Of a DNA stretch of 64,000 nt, positions 54,201 to 63,320 are shown in pieces. Origin of the DNA: Microbacterium hydrocarbonoxydans. Lineage in GTDB: Bacteria; Actinomycetota; Actinomycetes; Actinomycetales; Microbacteriaceae. Below the pieces are notes generated by a model that made no database searches, was not told the origin of the DNA, and worked only from the letters and a program-made list of their open reading frames with translations. Each line of letters begins with the position of its first letter. The first letter of the stretch is position 1. The stretch is from positions 558,001 to 622,000 of the forward strand of contig NZ_JAAKXW010000001.1 of NCBI RefSeq assembly GCF_011752045.1, written 5' to 3'. The translations under genes and the position numbers were made by a program.

Positions 54201-55352
54201 GTGAACCTGGATTTCGCCCGCTCGGACCGCTCCACCGTCGGCCTGGAGTGGGAGATCATGCTCGCCGATCCCGCCACCGGCGACCTGGTCGGCCGTGCCC
54301 CGGAGCTGCTCGCCGCCCTCGAGGAGGAGAGCGCCGATGAGCGTCACACCGTCACCGGCGAGCTGCTGACGAACACCATCGAGGTGACGAGCGGGATAGG
54401 CTCCTCCGTCGCGCAGGCCGTCGACGACGTCGCCAGGGCGATCGCCGCCGTCCGCTCCGCCACCGAGCCGGCGGGGATCGAGCTGCTCTCTGCCGGCAGC
54501 CACCCGTTCGCGCAGTGGTACGACCAGCGGGTCACGGACAAGACCCGGTACCACACCCTCATCGAGCGCACCCAGTGGTGGGGGCGCAACATGATGATCT
54601 GGGGCATCCACGTGCACATCGGCGTCGAAGACCGCCGCAAGGTGTTCCCCATCATCAACGCGCTCGCGGGCTTCCTCCCTCACCTGCAGTCGCTCGCGGC
54701 CTCCAGCCCGTTCTGGGCGGGAGAGCGCACCGGCTACGCCTCGAACCGCGCCCTCGTCTTCCAGCAGCTCCCCACCGCGGGGCTCCCCTGGCCACTGCAC
54801 GACTGGTCGGAGTTCGAGTCCTACCTCGACGACATGGTCCGCACCGGGGTGATGGCCGACGCCTCCGAGGTCCGATGGGACATCCGGCCCGCGCCGCGCT
54901 GGGGGACGATCGAGGTCCGCGCGTGCGACGGGATGTCGACGCTGCCCGAGCTCGCGGCGGTCGCCTCCCTCGTGCAGGTGCTCGTGGAGCAGTTCTCCAG
55001 GGACCTGGATGAAGGGCGCGCGCTCCCGGAGCTGCCGGCGTGGTTCCACCGGGAGAACAAGTGGCGCGCTGCGCGCTACGGACTCGATGCGAGGGTGATC
55101 GTGGACGCCGCCGGCACCCAGCGCCCGGTGCGCGCGCACCTTGCCGAGACGCTCGAGAAGCTCGCCCCGGTCGCGGTCGACCTCGGCTGCGCCGCCGAGT
55201 TCGCCAGCGTGACGACGATCCTCGACGCGGGAGCGAGCTACGCCAGGCAGCTGGCCGTGGCAGACGCCGCCGGTGGCGATCTCTCCGCGGTGGTGCAGCA
55301 TCTCATCCGCGAGTTCCGCTCCGGCCCCGAGACGTCGACCGCAGCCTCGTGA
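54201..55352 (+). CDS. Glutamate--cysteine ligase family 2 / carboxylate-amine ligase (YbdK-like)
   Basis: 383 residues, GCS2 family. [17 protein letters not shown] near the start and [14 protein letters not shown] with IEVRACDG are the active-site regions. YbdK has weak gamma-glutamylcysteine ligase activity; actinobacteria make mycothiol, so another carboxylate-amine substrate is likely. GTG 54201 is preferred over GTG 54195 because the CAGACT hexamer ends 6 bases before it. Confidence 0.85.
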   Translation: MNLDFARSDRSTVGLEWEIMLADPATGDLVGRAPELLAALEEESADERHTVTGELLTNTIEVTSGIGSSVAQAVDDVARAIAAVRSATEPAGIELLSAGSHPFAQWYDQRVTDKTRYHTLIERTQWWGRNMMIWGIHVHIGVEDRRKVFPIINALAGFLPHLQSLAASSPFWAGERTGYASNRALVFQQLPTAGLPWPLHDWSEFESYLDDMVRTGVMADASEVRWDIRPAPRWGTIEVRACDGMSTLPELAAVASLVQVLVEQFSRDLDEGRALPELPAWFHRENKWRAARYGLDARVIVDAAGTQRPVRAHLAETLEKLAPVAVDLGCAAEFASVTTILDAGASYARQLAVADAAGGDLSAVVQHLIREFRSGPETSTAAS

Positions 55353-55354
55353 GC

Positions 55355-56326
55355 TCAGTCCTCGACGAGACGACGGGCGAGTCCCTCGTCGAGGACCACG
55401 TCCGTGATGAGGTCCGCGGCGATCGCTGCCCGCAGGCTGGCGAGCTTCGGGACGCCGGAGACGACGCAGACGCGCCGCGGCACCCGACGCAGACGGTCGA
55501 GTCCCGGACCGGTCGCCCTGGCATTGACCCTGATGTCCCGCCACGATCCGTCCGCACGGAAGAAGACGGTCGCGACATCGCCGATCGCGTGATCCTCCCG
55601 GAGGCTGCGGTAGTCGTCGCGCCCCAGGTACCCGCCGACGTACACGCGGCTGGGCACCTCCGCGGCAGGTGAGCCGAGGCTGAACACCGCGAGGTCCATC
55701 TTCGCCTGCAGATCGAGCACGCGCAGGGTGCTGCGCTCCCGCCACATCGCCTCCCTCGTCGACGGATCGTCGAAGAACGCGGGGACCGGGAACTGCTGCA
55801 CCTGCGCGCCGAAGGCGCTGCCGAACCGCTGCAGGATGTCGCTGGAGTACTCGACGCCGCTGGTCTGCGTGTTCCCCGCGCCGTTGAGCTGCACGAATGT
55901 CGTGTTGTGCGTCTCCTTCTGGGTGAGCCCCCGGCTGACCGCGCTGATGGTCGATCCCCACGCGATGCCGATGATCATGTTCGAGTCCACGAATTGCGAC
56001 AGCAGACGGCCGGCGGTCAGCGCGACGCGTTCCAGCCGCTCGACCTCGCTCACGATCTCGGGGATCGGGACGACGTGCGCCACGACGTGGTGGCGGTCCC
56101 TGATGCGCTGCTCGAGCATGCCGAGCCGCTCGAGGGGCGAGTTGATACGGATGTCGACCAGACCGCTCTCCCGCGCGAAGCTCAGCAGGCGGGAGACGGA
56201 GGATCGCGACGTGCCGAGCTCCTGCGCGATGACCTCCATCGTCTTGTCCTGCATGTAGTAGAGCTGGGCCGCAGTGAGCGCGGCGATCAGCTTGGCGTCG
56301 CGAGTTCTCGCGTCTGGATGTGTCAC
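55355..56326 (-). CDS. SorC/DeoR-type sugar-binding transcriptional regulator, probably of the glycerol genes
   Basis: 323 residues. N-terminal helix-turn-helix (MEVIAQELGTSRSSVSRLL, near 29-48) and a C-terminal SorC sugar-phosphate-binding domain with GIAWGSTISAVSRGL, the effector-binding region. Divergent from glpD-glpF-glpK and separated from it by 101 bases holding a perfect palindrome, so it likely represses or activates them with glycerol-3-phosphate or a related phosphate as effector. GTG 56326 with GAGGAGGC upstream. Confidence 0.88.
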   Translation of the reverse strand: MTHPDARTRDAKLIAALTAAQLYYMQDKTMEVIAQELGTSRSSVSRLLSFARESGLVDIRINSPLERLGMLEQRIRDRHHVVAHVVPIPEIVSEVERLERVALTAGRLLSQFVDSNMIIGIAWGSTISAVSRGLTQKETHNTTFVQLNGAGNTQTSGVEYSSDILQRFGSAFGAQVQQFPVPAFFDDPSTREAMWRERSTLRVLDLQAKMDLAVFSLGSPAAEVPSRVYVGGYLGRDDYRSLREDHAIGDVATVFFRADGSWRDIRVNARATGPGLDRLRRVPRRVCVVSGVPKLASLRAAIAADLITDVVLDEGLARRLVED

Positions 56327-56350
56327 CGATGCCTCCTCGCCCTCGATCCT

Positions 56351-56364
56351 TGCACATATGTGCA
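56351..56364. promoter_or_regulatory. Palindromic operator between the SorC-type regulator and glpD
   Basis: TGCACATATGTGCA, a perfect 14-bp palindrome 24 bases from the regulator start and 63 bases from glpD. Probable binding site of the adjacent regulator. Confidence 0.65.
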
Positions 56365-56427
56365 CTCCGCTTGCGCGCACCGCGCGTCGGGTCGAAGCTG
56401 GGGGCAAGCAGAGAAGAGAGGTCGAAG

Positions 56428-58137
56428 ATGATCGAGTCGACACACTCATCGCCGGAGCGCGCGGAGGTCCGCGCCGTCCGCGAGTCCGGGCGCACGAGCG
56501 TCCTTGTCATCGGTGCCGGGATCAACGGCATCTCGACATTCCGCGATCTTGCTCTCCAGGGCGTCGACGTCGTCCTGGTCGAGCGCGGGGACTTCGCCTC
56601 CGGCGCATCGTCGGCATCGAGCCACATGATCCACGGCGGCATCCGCTACCTGGAGAACGGCGAGTTCCGCCTGGTCCGCGAGTCCGTCGAGGAGCGCAAC
56701 GGCCTGCTGAAGATCGCACCCCACTACGTGAAGCCGCTGCAGACGACGATTCCGATCTACTCCACGTTCTCGGGGATCCTCTCCGCTCCCCTGCGCTTCC
56801 TGACGCACCGCAGCGGCAAGCCCCAGGAGCGCGGCGCCTTCCTCATCAAGGTCGGCCTCACCATCTACGACACGTTCTCGCGCGACGGCGGCACGGTGCC
56901 GCGTCACCGATTCCTCGGCCGGAAGCGCTCGCTCGCCGAACTGCCGGCGCTCGACCCGAACATCAAGTACACGGCGACCTACTACGACGCCTCCATGCAC
57001 GATCCGGAGCGCCTCGCGCTCGACGTGCTCCAGGACGGCAGGGCCGCTCATCCCGGCGCCATCGCCCTCAACTACGTCGAGGCCGTCGCCCGAGACGGCG
57101 ACAAGGTCATCCTGCGCGACCGCGAGAGCGGCACGGAGTTCGCCGTCACGGCCGACGTCGTCGTGAACGCCTCCGGCCCGTGGACCGACCTCACCAACGA
57201 CGCACTCGGCGCCGACACCCGCTTCATGGGCGGCACCAAGGGATCGCACATCGTCCTGGACCACCCGGAGCTCCTGGAGGCCACCCGCGGCCGCGAGATC
57301 TTCTTCGAGCACTCCGACGGGCGCATCGTCCTCATCTACCCGCTCAAGGGACGCGTGCTGGTCGGCACCACGGACATCGACGCCGACCCTCGTGAGGTGC
57401 CGGTGTGCACCGAGGAGGAGATCGACTACTTCTTCGACCTCATCCACCACGTCTTCCCCCAGATCGCCGTATCGCGCGATCAGATCGTCTACAACTTCTC
57501 CGGCATCCGTCCGCTCCCCCGTCATGAGGACACCGCGCCGGGCTTCGTCTCGCGCGACTACCGCATCGAGGTCGACGAGAAGGGCGCCGTCCCGCTCGTC
57601 AGCCTGGTCGGCGGCAAGTGGACCACGTTCCGCGCCCTCGGCGAGTCCCTCTCCGACGTGGTGCTCGGCCTCATCGGCCGCACCCGTACCGTGTCCACGG
57701 CCGGCCGCGCGATCGGAGGGGGCCGTGACTTCCCGCGGACCGAGAAGGCTCGTCGCATCTGGATCCAGGAGAACCTGGCGGGCGCCGGCGACCGGGCCGA
57801 GCACCTCCTCGCCCGGTACGGCACTCGCGCAGCGCAGGTCTGGGATTTCGTCGAGCAGGGCGCGGACGCCCCGCTCGCCGGCGGCGACCTGTCCACGCGC
57901 GAGCTCGAGTGGATGGTGCGCAACGAGCTGGTCGCGCGGCTGCAGGACGTCGTCCTCCGCCGCACGAGCCTCGCCTTCACCGGCCATGTCGACGCCGGCG
58001 TCCTCGAGGAGATCGCCGACGCCCTCGCCCCTCTTCTCGGCTGGGACAGCCACCGCCACGACGCCGAGCTCGAGCAGACCCGGCTTCTGCTCAACGAGCG
58101 CCACGGACTTCACATCCCGTCCCGCACCCGCGGCTGA
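56428..58137 (+). CDS. glpD: Glycerol-3-phosphate dehydrogenase (FAD, aerobic)
   Basis: 569 residues. It oxidises glycerol-3-phosphate to dihydroxyacetone phosphate at the membrane, giving electrons to quinone. FAD-binding motif VIGAGINGISTFRDLALQG near 29-47, then GASSASSHMIHGGIRYLENG, KGSHIVLDHPEL and the C-terminal GlpD domain (from ~420). ATG 56428 with AGAGAGG. First gene of glpD-glpF-glpK. Confidence 0.95.
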   Translation: MIESTHSSPERAEVRAVRESGRTSVLVIGAGINGISTFRDLALQGVDVVLVERGDFASGASSASSHMIHGGIRYLENGEFRLVRESVEERNGLLKIAPHYVKPLQTTIPIYSTFSGILSAPLRFLTHRSGKPQERGAFLIKVGLTIYDTFSRDGGTVPRHRFLGRKRSLAELPALDPNIKYTATYYDASMHDPERLALDVLQDGRAAHPGAIALNYVEAVARDGDKVILRDRESGTEFAVTADVVVNASGPWTDLTNDALGADTRFMGGTKGSHIVLDHPELLEATRGREIFFEHSDGRIVLIYPLKGRVLVGTTDIDADPREVPVCTEEEIDYFFDLIHHVFPQIAVSRDQIVYNFSGIRPLPRHEDTAPGFVSRDYRIEVDEKGAVPLVSLVGGKWTTFRALGESLSDVVLGLIGRTRTVSTAGRAIGGGRDFPRTEKARRIWIQENLAGAGDRAEHLLARYGTRAAQVWDFVEQGADAPLAGGDLSTRELEWMVRNELVARLQDVVLRRTSLAFTGHVDAGVLEEIADALAPLLGWDSHRHDAELEQTRLLLNERHGLHIPSRTRG

Positions 58138-58182
58138 CGGGAATCCGCCCGCCGCCCTCCTCGCGGCGTATCTCCCACAACT

Positions 58183-58208
58183 GTGCCGGGGCAGAGGGGT
58201 CCCGGCAC
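58183..58208 (+). other. Hairpin between glpD and glpF
   Basis: Perfect 8-bp GTGCCGGG/CCCGGCAC stem (58183-58190 with 58201-58208), 10-base loop, 21 bases before the glpF start. Could be partial termination or an mRNA processing/stability element. Confidence 0.5.
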
Positions 58209-58229
58209 GTAAGAAAGGTCAATGAAGAC

Positions 58230-58982
58230 ATGACTGAAGTGAACCTCGGTCTCTACTTCCTGTCGGAGTTCGTCGGCACAGCGATGCTGCTCCTCCTCGG
58301 TGGCGGCGTCGTCGCCAACGTCGTTCTCACGAAGAACAAGGGCTTCGGCGGCGGCTTCCTGATGGTCAACTGGGGATGGGGCCTGGCGGTCTTCGCCGGT
58401 GTGCTCGTCTCCGCCTACTCCGGCGCGATCCTCAACCCTGCCGTCGGCATCGGCCTGCTGGTCGCCGGCAAGATCGACTTCTCCCAGTTCGCCGTCGCCA
58501 CCGGCGCGGAGCTGCTGGGTGCGATCGTCGGCGCGATCCTGGTCTGGCTCGCGTACAAGCAGCACTTCGACGAGGAGCCCGAGGCGGCCAACAAGCTCGG
58601 CGTCTTCTCGACCGGTCCCGCGATCCGCTCCTACGGCTGGAATCTCGTCACCGAGATCATCGGCACCTTCGTCCTCGTCTTCGTGATCTTCGCGTTCGCG
58701 GACTACGGCGACATCGAGATCGGCACGCCCGGCGGACTCGGCCCGCTCACCGCGCTGCCCGTCGCCCTCCTCGTGGTCGGCATCGGCGCCTCGCTCGGTG
58801 GTCCGACCGGCTACGCGATCAACCCCGCCCGTGACCTCGGTCCGCGCATCGCCCACGCGATCCTGCCGATCAAGGGCAAGGGCTCCAGCGACTGGTCCTA
58901 CTCGTGGGTCCCCGTCGTCGGCCCGCTCATCGGCGGCGCCCTCGCAGCCCTGGCGGCGCCCGTCCTGCTGAACCTCGCCTGA
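58230..58982 (+). CDS. glpF: Glycerol uptake facilitator (MIP family)
   Basis: 250-residue aquaglyceroporin with six helices and two half-helices carrying NPA: LNPAVG (about residue 70) and [10 protein letters not shown] (about 200). The Asp after the second NPA is typical of glycerol-conducting channels. ATG 58230 follows AGAAAGG at 58212-58218, 11 bases upstream. Between glpD and glpK; the three genes work in order of uptake, phosphorylation and oxidation. Confidence 0.95.
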   Translation: MTEVNLGLYFLSEFVGTAMLLLLGGGVVANVVLTKNKGFGGGFLMVNWGWGLAVFAGVLVSAYSGAILNPAVGIGLLVAGKIDFSQFAVATGAELLGAIVGAILVWLAYKQHFDEEPEAANKLGVFSTGPAIRSYGWNLVTEIIGTFVLVFVIFAFADYGDIEIGTPGGLGPLTALPVALLVVGIGASLGGPTGYAINPARDLGPRIAHAILPIKGKGSSDWSYSWVPVVGPLIGGALAALAAPVLLNLA

Positions 58983-59011
58983 ACCGCCACCTGAATTCAA
59001 AGGAGAAAACA

Positions 59012-60526
59012 ATGGCCGACTACATCATCGCCATCGATCAGGGAACCACCTCCAGTCGCGCGATCATCTTCGACAAGAAGGGCAGCATCGTCGCGACCGG
59101 TCAGAAGGAGCACGAGCAGATCCTGCCGCAGGCGGGATGGGTCGAGCATGACGCGTCGGAGATCTGGCGCAACGTCCAGGAGGTCATCGGCCTGGCCCTC
59201 AGCCGCGCCGACCTCACCCGTCACGACATCGCCGCGGTCGGCATCACCAACCAGCGCGAGACCGCGGTGGTCTGGGACAAGACCACCGGCGAGCCCGTGT
59301 ACAACGCGATCGTCTGGCAGGACACCCGCACGCAGCCCATCGTCGACCGTCTCGCGGCCGACGGCGGCGTCGAGCGCTTCAAGCCCGTCGTCGGCCTGCC
59401 GCTGGCGACGTACTTCTCGGGCACCAAGATCGCGTGGATCCTCGAGAACGTCGAGGGCGCCCGTGAGAAGGCCGAGGCGGGCGACCTGCTCTTCGGCACC
59501 ACGGACTGCTGGGTGCTGTGGAACCTCACCGGCGGCGTCGACGGCGGCGTGCACGCCACGGACGTGACCAACGCCTCGCGGACCATGTTCATGGACCTGG
59601 AGACGCTCGAGTGGCGCGACGACATCCTCGAGGCGTTCGGCGTGCCGCGTTCGATGATGCCGGAGATCCGCTCCTCCTCCGAGGTGTACGGCGCCGCCGA
59701 GGACTCCTCGCTGCTTCGCGAGACGCCGATCGCCGGCATCCTGGGCGACCAGCAGGCCGCGACCTTCGGGCAGGCCGCGTTCAACGCCGGTGAGAGCAAG
59801 AACACCTACGGCACCGGTTGCTTCCTCATCTTCAACACGGGCGAGGACATCGTCCACTCGAAGAACGGGCTGCTCACCACCGTCGGCTACAAGCTCGGCG
59901 ACGGACCGACGCACTACGCCCTCGAGGGCTCCATCGCCGTCACCGGATCGCTGATCCAGTGGCTGCGCGACCAGCTCGGCATCATCAGCTCCGCACCCGA
60001 GGTCGAGGAGCTGGCGAAGCAGGTCGAGGACAACGGCGGCGTGTACATCGTCCCCGCGTTCTCCGGTCTGTTCGCCCCGTACTGGCGTCCCGACGCCCGC
60101 GGCGCGATCGTCGGCCTCACCCGCTACGCGAACAAGAACCACATCGCGCGCGCCGCGCTGGAGGCCGTGGCCTTCCAAACCCGCGACGTGCTCGACGCGG
60201 TCAACGCGGACGCCGGCGTGGATCTCACCGAGCTCAAGGTCGACGGCGGCATGGTCGCGAACGACGCGCTCATGCAGTTCCAGGCCGACGTGCTCGGCGT
60301 GCCGGTCGTCCGCCCGGTCGTCGCGGAGACGACGGCGCTCGGTGCAGCCTACGCGGCCGGCCTCGCCGTCGGGTTCTGGAACGGTCTGGACGACCTGTCC
60401 GCGAACTGGCAGGAGGACAAGCGCTGGGAGCCGTCGATGGACGCCGCCGAGCGCGACCGCCAGCTGCGCCTGTGGCGCAAGGCCGTCACGAAGTCGATGG
60501 ACTGGGTCGACGACGACGTGAAGTGA
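59012..60526 (+). CDS. glpK: Glycerol kinase
   Basis: 504 residues. FGGY kinase phosphorylating glycerol, trapping it for Glp[16 protein letters not shown] near 7-21, [48 protein letters not shown] are family motifs. ATG 59012 with a strong AAAGGAGA ribosome-binding site, better than that of glpF, suggesting high expression. Confidence 0.97.
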   Translation: MADYIIAIDQGTTSSRAIIFDKKGSIVATGQKEHEQILPQAGWVEHDASEIWRNVQEVIGLALSRADLTRHDIAAVGITNQRETAVVWDKTTGEPVYNAIVWQDTRTQPIVDRLAADGGVERFKPVVGLPLATYFSGTKIAWILENVEGAREKAEAGDLLFGTTDCWVLWNLTGGVDGGVHATDVTNASRTMFMDLETLEWRDDILEAFGVPRSMMPEIRSSSEVYGAAEDSSLLRETPIAGILGDQQAATFGQAAFNAGESKNTYGTGCFLIFNTGEDIVHSKNGLLTTVGYKLGDGPTHYALEGSIAVTGSLIQWLRDQLGIISSAPEVEELAKQVEDNGGVYIVPAFSGLFAPYWRPDARGAIVGLTRYANKNHIARAALEAVAFQTRDVLDAVNADAGVDLTELKVDGGMVANDALMQFQADVLGVPVVRPVVAETTALGAAYAAGLAVGFWNGLDDLSANWQEDKRWEPSMDAAERDRQLRLWRKAVTKSMDWVDDDVK

Positions 60527-60542
60527 TCCTGCATCGCTGACG

Positions 60543-60575
60543 AGGCGGGCCCGGAGCTGAGCTCCGGGCCCGCCT
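60543..60575. terminator. Bidirectional terminator between glpK and the IclR gene
   Basis: Perfect 15-bp stem (60543-60557 with 60561-60575) and 3-base loop between convergent genes, 16 bases after the glpK stop. Confidence 0.85.
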
Positions 60576-60583
60576 TCGTCGTC

Positions 60584-61354
60584 TCAGCGGTCGTCCACGG
60601 CTTCGTGCCCGAGGGCGTCGCTGATGTCGCGGCCCGCGTGCACGACGTGCTCGGCGACCTCCCTCAGCTTCGTCACGGGGAGCTCGAACTCCAGCGCCGA
60701 GACGCTCACGCCGCCGATGGCGATCCCCGCGGCGTTCAGCACGGGAACGCCCACGCACCGGAGTCCTGGTTCGTTCTCCCCGTTGTCGATCGCCCATCCT
60801 CGCTGGCGGGTCGACTGCAGATCCTCCAGCAGCGAGGGCAGCGAGGTGTGCGTCGAATCGGTGACGCCGCGCATGCCGGTGCGCTTCACGATCTCGGCGA
60901 CTCGGGCGTCGGGCAGCGTGGCGAGGAAGGCCTTGCCGATCGAGGTGGAGTACAGCGGCACCAGTCCCCCGACCCGGGAGAGCATCCGGTACGAACCCAG
61001 GCCGTCGAGTTTCGCCGCGTACATGACGCTGTCGCCCTTGATCAGCCCGAAGTGCACGGTCATGCCCGTGGCCCTGCGCAGCTCTTCCAGCGCCGGGCGC
61101 GCGACGCGGCCGATCTCGCCGTCCTCGCGGAGCAGTCCGGCCAGCGCGTGCATGCGCCGTCCCGGAACGTAGCGCTTGTCCGCATCCTGGTAGGCCCATC
61201 CGGTGGCGACGAGCTCTCCGAGCACCCGATGCGCGGTGCTCACGGAGAGGTCCGTCGCCTTCGCCAGATCGGACAGCCGATCGGCCGTCATCATCGCCTC
61301 GAGCATGTTCAGCCCCTTCGCGAGGGCCGACGGCGGCGGCTGGCGGTCCGGCAT
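60584..61354 (-). CDS. IclR-family transcriptional regulator
   Basis: 256 residues. N-terminal winged HTH (LSDLAKATDLSVSTAHRVLGELVATGW, near 27-53) and C-terminal effector domain with YSTSIGKAFLATLP and GVPVLNAAGIAIGGVSVSA. Last gene of the minus-strand uronate operon, 20 bases after kduI; ATG 61354 with GGAAGGGGAGGGG. Probably regulates the catabolic genes with a sugar-acid effector. Confidence 0.9.
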   Translation of the reverse strand: MPDRQPPPSALAKGLNMLEAMMTADRLSDLAKATDLSVSTAHRVLGELVATGWAYQDADKRYVPGRRMHALAGLLREDGEIGRVARPALEELRRATGMTVHFGLIKGDSVMYAAKLDGLGSYRMLSRVGGLVPLYSTSIGKAFLATLPDARVAEIVKRTGMRGVTDSTHTSLPSLLEDLQSTRQRGWAIDNGENEPGLRCVGVPVLNAAGIAIGGVSVSALEFELPVTKLREVAEHVVHAGRDISDALGHEAVDDR

Positions 61355-61374
61355 TCCCCTCCCCTTCCGTGACC

Positions 61375-62211
61375 TCAGCGGATCTGAGAGAGCGTCACAT
61401 GATCCATGTCATCGTACGCGGCGTTCTCACCCGCCGTCGCCCACACGAAGCTGTACGGCCCTGTGCCCGCTCCGAAGTGCACCGACCAGCTCGGCGAGGC
61501 GACGAGGGCGCGGTCCTCGAGCACGACGTGCCTCGTCTCCTCGGGCAGGCCGAGGAAGTGGAAGACGCGGTCATCCTCGTCGAGGTCGAAGTACAGGTAG
61601 CACTCGGTGCGGCGGTCGTGCGTGTGCGGCGGCATCGTGTTCCAGGTGCTTCCGCTGTGCACGGTCGTGAACCCGAACGCGATGTTGGCGCTCGCGGTCC
61701 TCCCCTCGATGATGCACTGGTGCAGCGTGCGGTGGTTCGACCTCTCGGGGGCGCCGATCTCGACGATGTTCATCTGCTCGCGCCCGATCTTCACGTGCGG
61801 CAGGGACGTGTGCGCCACGGCCGTGAAGACGTAGAAGACGGCCGGATGATCCGGATCCTCCGAGCTGAACGCGACATCCGCCCCTCCGCGTCCGAGGTAC
61901 GCCGCCTCCTTGTTCGCCAGCTCGAGGGTCTGCCCGTCGACGGTGACGGCCCCGGGTCCGCCGATGTTCAGCACCCCCGCCTCTCGCCGCTGCAGCACGT
62001 GCGCGGCACGCACCTGATCGACGTGGGGGAAGCCGAGCGGCTCCGCGAGCGGGACGATCCCGAACGCGAGGATGCGGTCGTGGTGCAGGTACACGCCGCG
62101 GCACTCGCCCTCGGCGAAGAGTCCGTCGTCGACGAAGGCCTCCCGCAGGGCGGCGGTGTCCATCTGCCGCACGGCCGAGGGGCTGTGCGCGTAGCGGGTC
62201 TCCACGGTCAT
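61375..62211 (-). CDS. kduI: 4-deoxy-L-threo-5-hexosulose-uronate ketol-isomerase
   Basis: 278 residues, double cupin. It converts 5-keto-4-deoxyuronate, the product of pectate/uronate lyases and unsaturated glycuronyl hydrolases, to 2,5-diketo-3-deoxygluconate. Zinc ligands are in PPHTHDRRTECYLYFD (two His, Glu) and the later His in SWSVHFGAGTG. ATG 62211 overlaps the GH88/105-like gene (ATGA). No KduD, KdgK or Eda follows here. Confidence 0.94.
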   Translation of the reverse strand: MTVETRYAHSPSAVRQMDTAALREAFVDDGLFAEGECRGVYLHHDRILAFGIVPLAEPLGFPHVDQVRAAHVLQRREAGVLNIGGPGAVTVDGQTLELANKEAAYLGRGGADVAFSSEDPDHPAVFYVFTAVAHTSLPHVKIGREQMNIVEIGAPERSNHRTLHQCIIEGRTASANIAFGFTTVHSGSTWNTMPPHTHDRRTECYLYFDLDEDDRVFHFLGLPEETRHVVLEDRALVASPSWSVHFGAGTGPYSFVWATAGENAAYDDMDHVTLSQIR

Positions 62212-63320
62212 GATCGCTGTGTCCTCTCCTCGGCGGGGGTCGTTCCGTCGTGCGTCTCGCGCCAGGCCGCGAGCGCCTCCATCATCAGGCCCTGGCCCCA
62301 GGGCTGCGGGCGGTCGTCTCGGATGACCGAGTAGCCGAACGGGATGAGCTGCAGGATCGTGCCCGCGCTCACGCGCGTAAGCAGCCCCGAGTCCACGTAC
62401 GCGGCCGTGCCGAGGACGGCGCGCTCCCCCGCCTCGAACAGCGTCGCGTGAAGCTCGGCACCGAGCACCTCCGGCCCGAGGAGCCGCGCGGTGCGCAGCA
62501 GCGCGGCCCCGAGCCCGGCGGCGGCGGACGTCTCCAGGAGCCCGCGGACCTCCGGCGGGGAATCCACGAGCACGTCCCACACCCCGTGCTCCGGCTGGAG
62601 GGCGGCGACGGCGCGCAGCAGGGCGACGAGGCGCTCCCGCACCCGATCGTCGCCGGTGGCGGCGAGCAGATCGGCGCCGGCCAGGGCGAACCATGCGTTG
62701 GCTCGTCCCCAATGGCAGTCGATCCGCACACCGCCGTTGGTTCCGTGCACCAGCAGTCGGTTCGACGGATGCTGCAGCAGCTCGGCGTGCGCCAGCCACT
62801 GGGTCAGCGCCTCCTGCTCGTACTCCGGGCGCCCCAGAACCCCGCCGACCCGCAGGAGGAACTGCCCGGCCATGTACACGGTGTCCGCCCAGACGCCGCC
62901 GGGCCAGTGCTCCAGGGCGCCGTTCGGCGCCCTGGTCGCCTCCGGCGCCGACCGGTACCAGTCCAGGCACGCCTCGATGAGGCCGAGCCGTTCGTCGCGG
63001 GGATCGTCGCGCTGGAGCTCGCACAGCACGGCCCCGGGTGCGAGGTTGTTCACGTGCTCGATCACCGGTGCGGCGGCCAGGTAGGGCGCCTCGAACGACG
63101 AGACCCAGGCGGGTGGCGCCTCGCCTCGGGCACCGGCCAGCCGGAACCCGGCGAGCAGGCACACGCCCTCACCCCAGAACCAGCGGCTCACGCCCTGCTC
63201 CCCCGTCGCGCGCAGCAGCGACTCCTCGAGCTCGTCCTGGCGCGCCAGGAACTGCGCGCGTGTCAGCGGGGCCAGCGGCCTCTCCGCCAGGTCCGCCGAG
63301 GACAGGTCTTCACCGGCCAT
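62208..63320 (-). CDS. GH88/GH105-like unsaturated glycuronyl hydrolase
   Basis: 370 residues, predicted (alpha/alpha)6 barrel. GGVWADTVYMAGQFLLRVG holds the catalytic Asp region, DCHWGRANAWFALAGADLL the second conserved segment, and QPWGQGLMMEALAAW the last. It hydrates the unsaturated uronyl end of oligosaccharides made by lyases, releasing the substrate for KduI. No signal peptide, so intracellular. GH105 (rhamnogalacturonan) versus GH88 (glycosaminoglycan) cannot be decided. Confidence 0.82.
   Translation of the reverse strand: MAGEDLSSADLAERPLAPLTRAQFLARQDELEESLLRATGEQGVSRWFWGEGVCLLAGFRLAGARGEAPPAWVSSFEAPYLAAAPVIEHVNNLAPGAVLCELQRDDPRDERLGLIEACLDWYRSAPEATRAPNGALEHWPGGVWADTVYMAGQFLLRVGGVLGRPEYEQEALTQWLAHAELLQHPSNRLLVHGTNGGVRIDCHWGRANAWFALAGADLLAATGDDRVRERLVALLRAVAALQPEHGVWDVLVDSPPEVRGLLETSAAAGLGAALLRTARLLGPEVLGAELHATLFEAGERAVLGTAAYVDSGLLTRVSAGTILQLIPFGYSVIRDDRPQPWGQGLMMEALAAWRETHDGTTPAEERTQRS

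Noticed and set aside
53757..56642. 961-codon minus-strand frame spanning rpsP to glpD
   Set aside because: Crosses three real genes and their promoters in a different frame; no family similarity.
58222..58233. Three-codon upstream frame (ATG AAG ACA TGA) overlapping the glpF start
   Set aside because: The spacing from the ribosome-binding site is too short for the first ATG, and the frame is too small to distinguish from chance.
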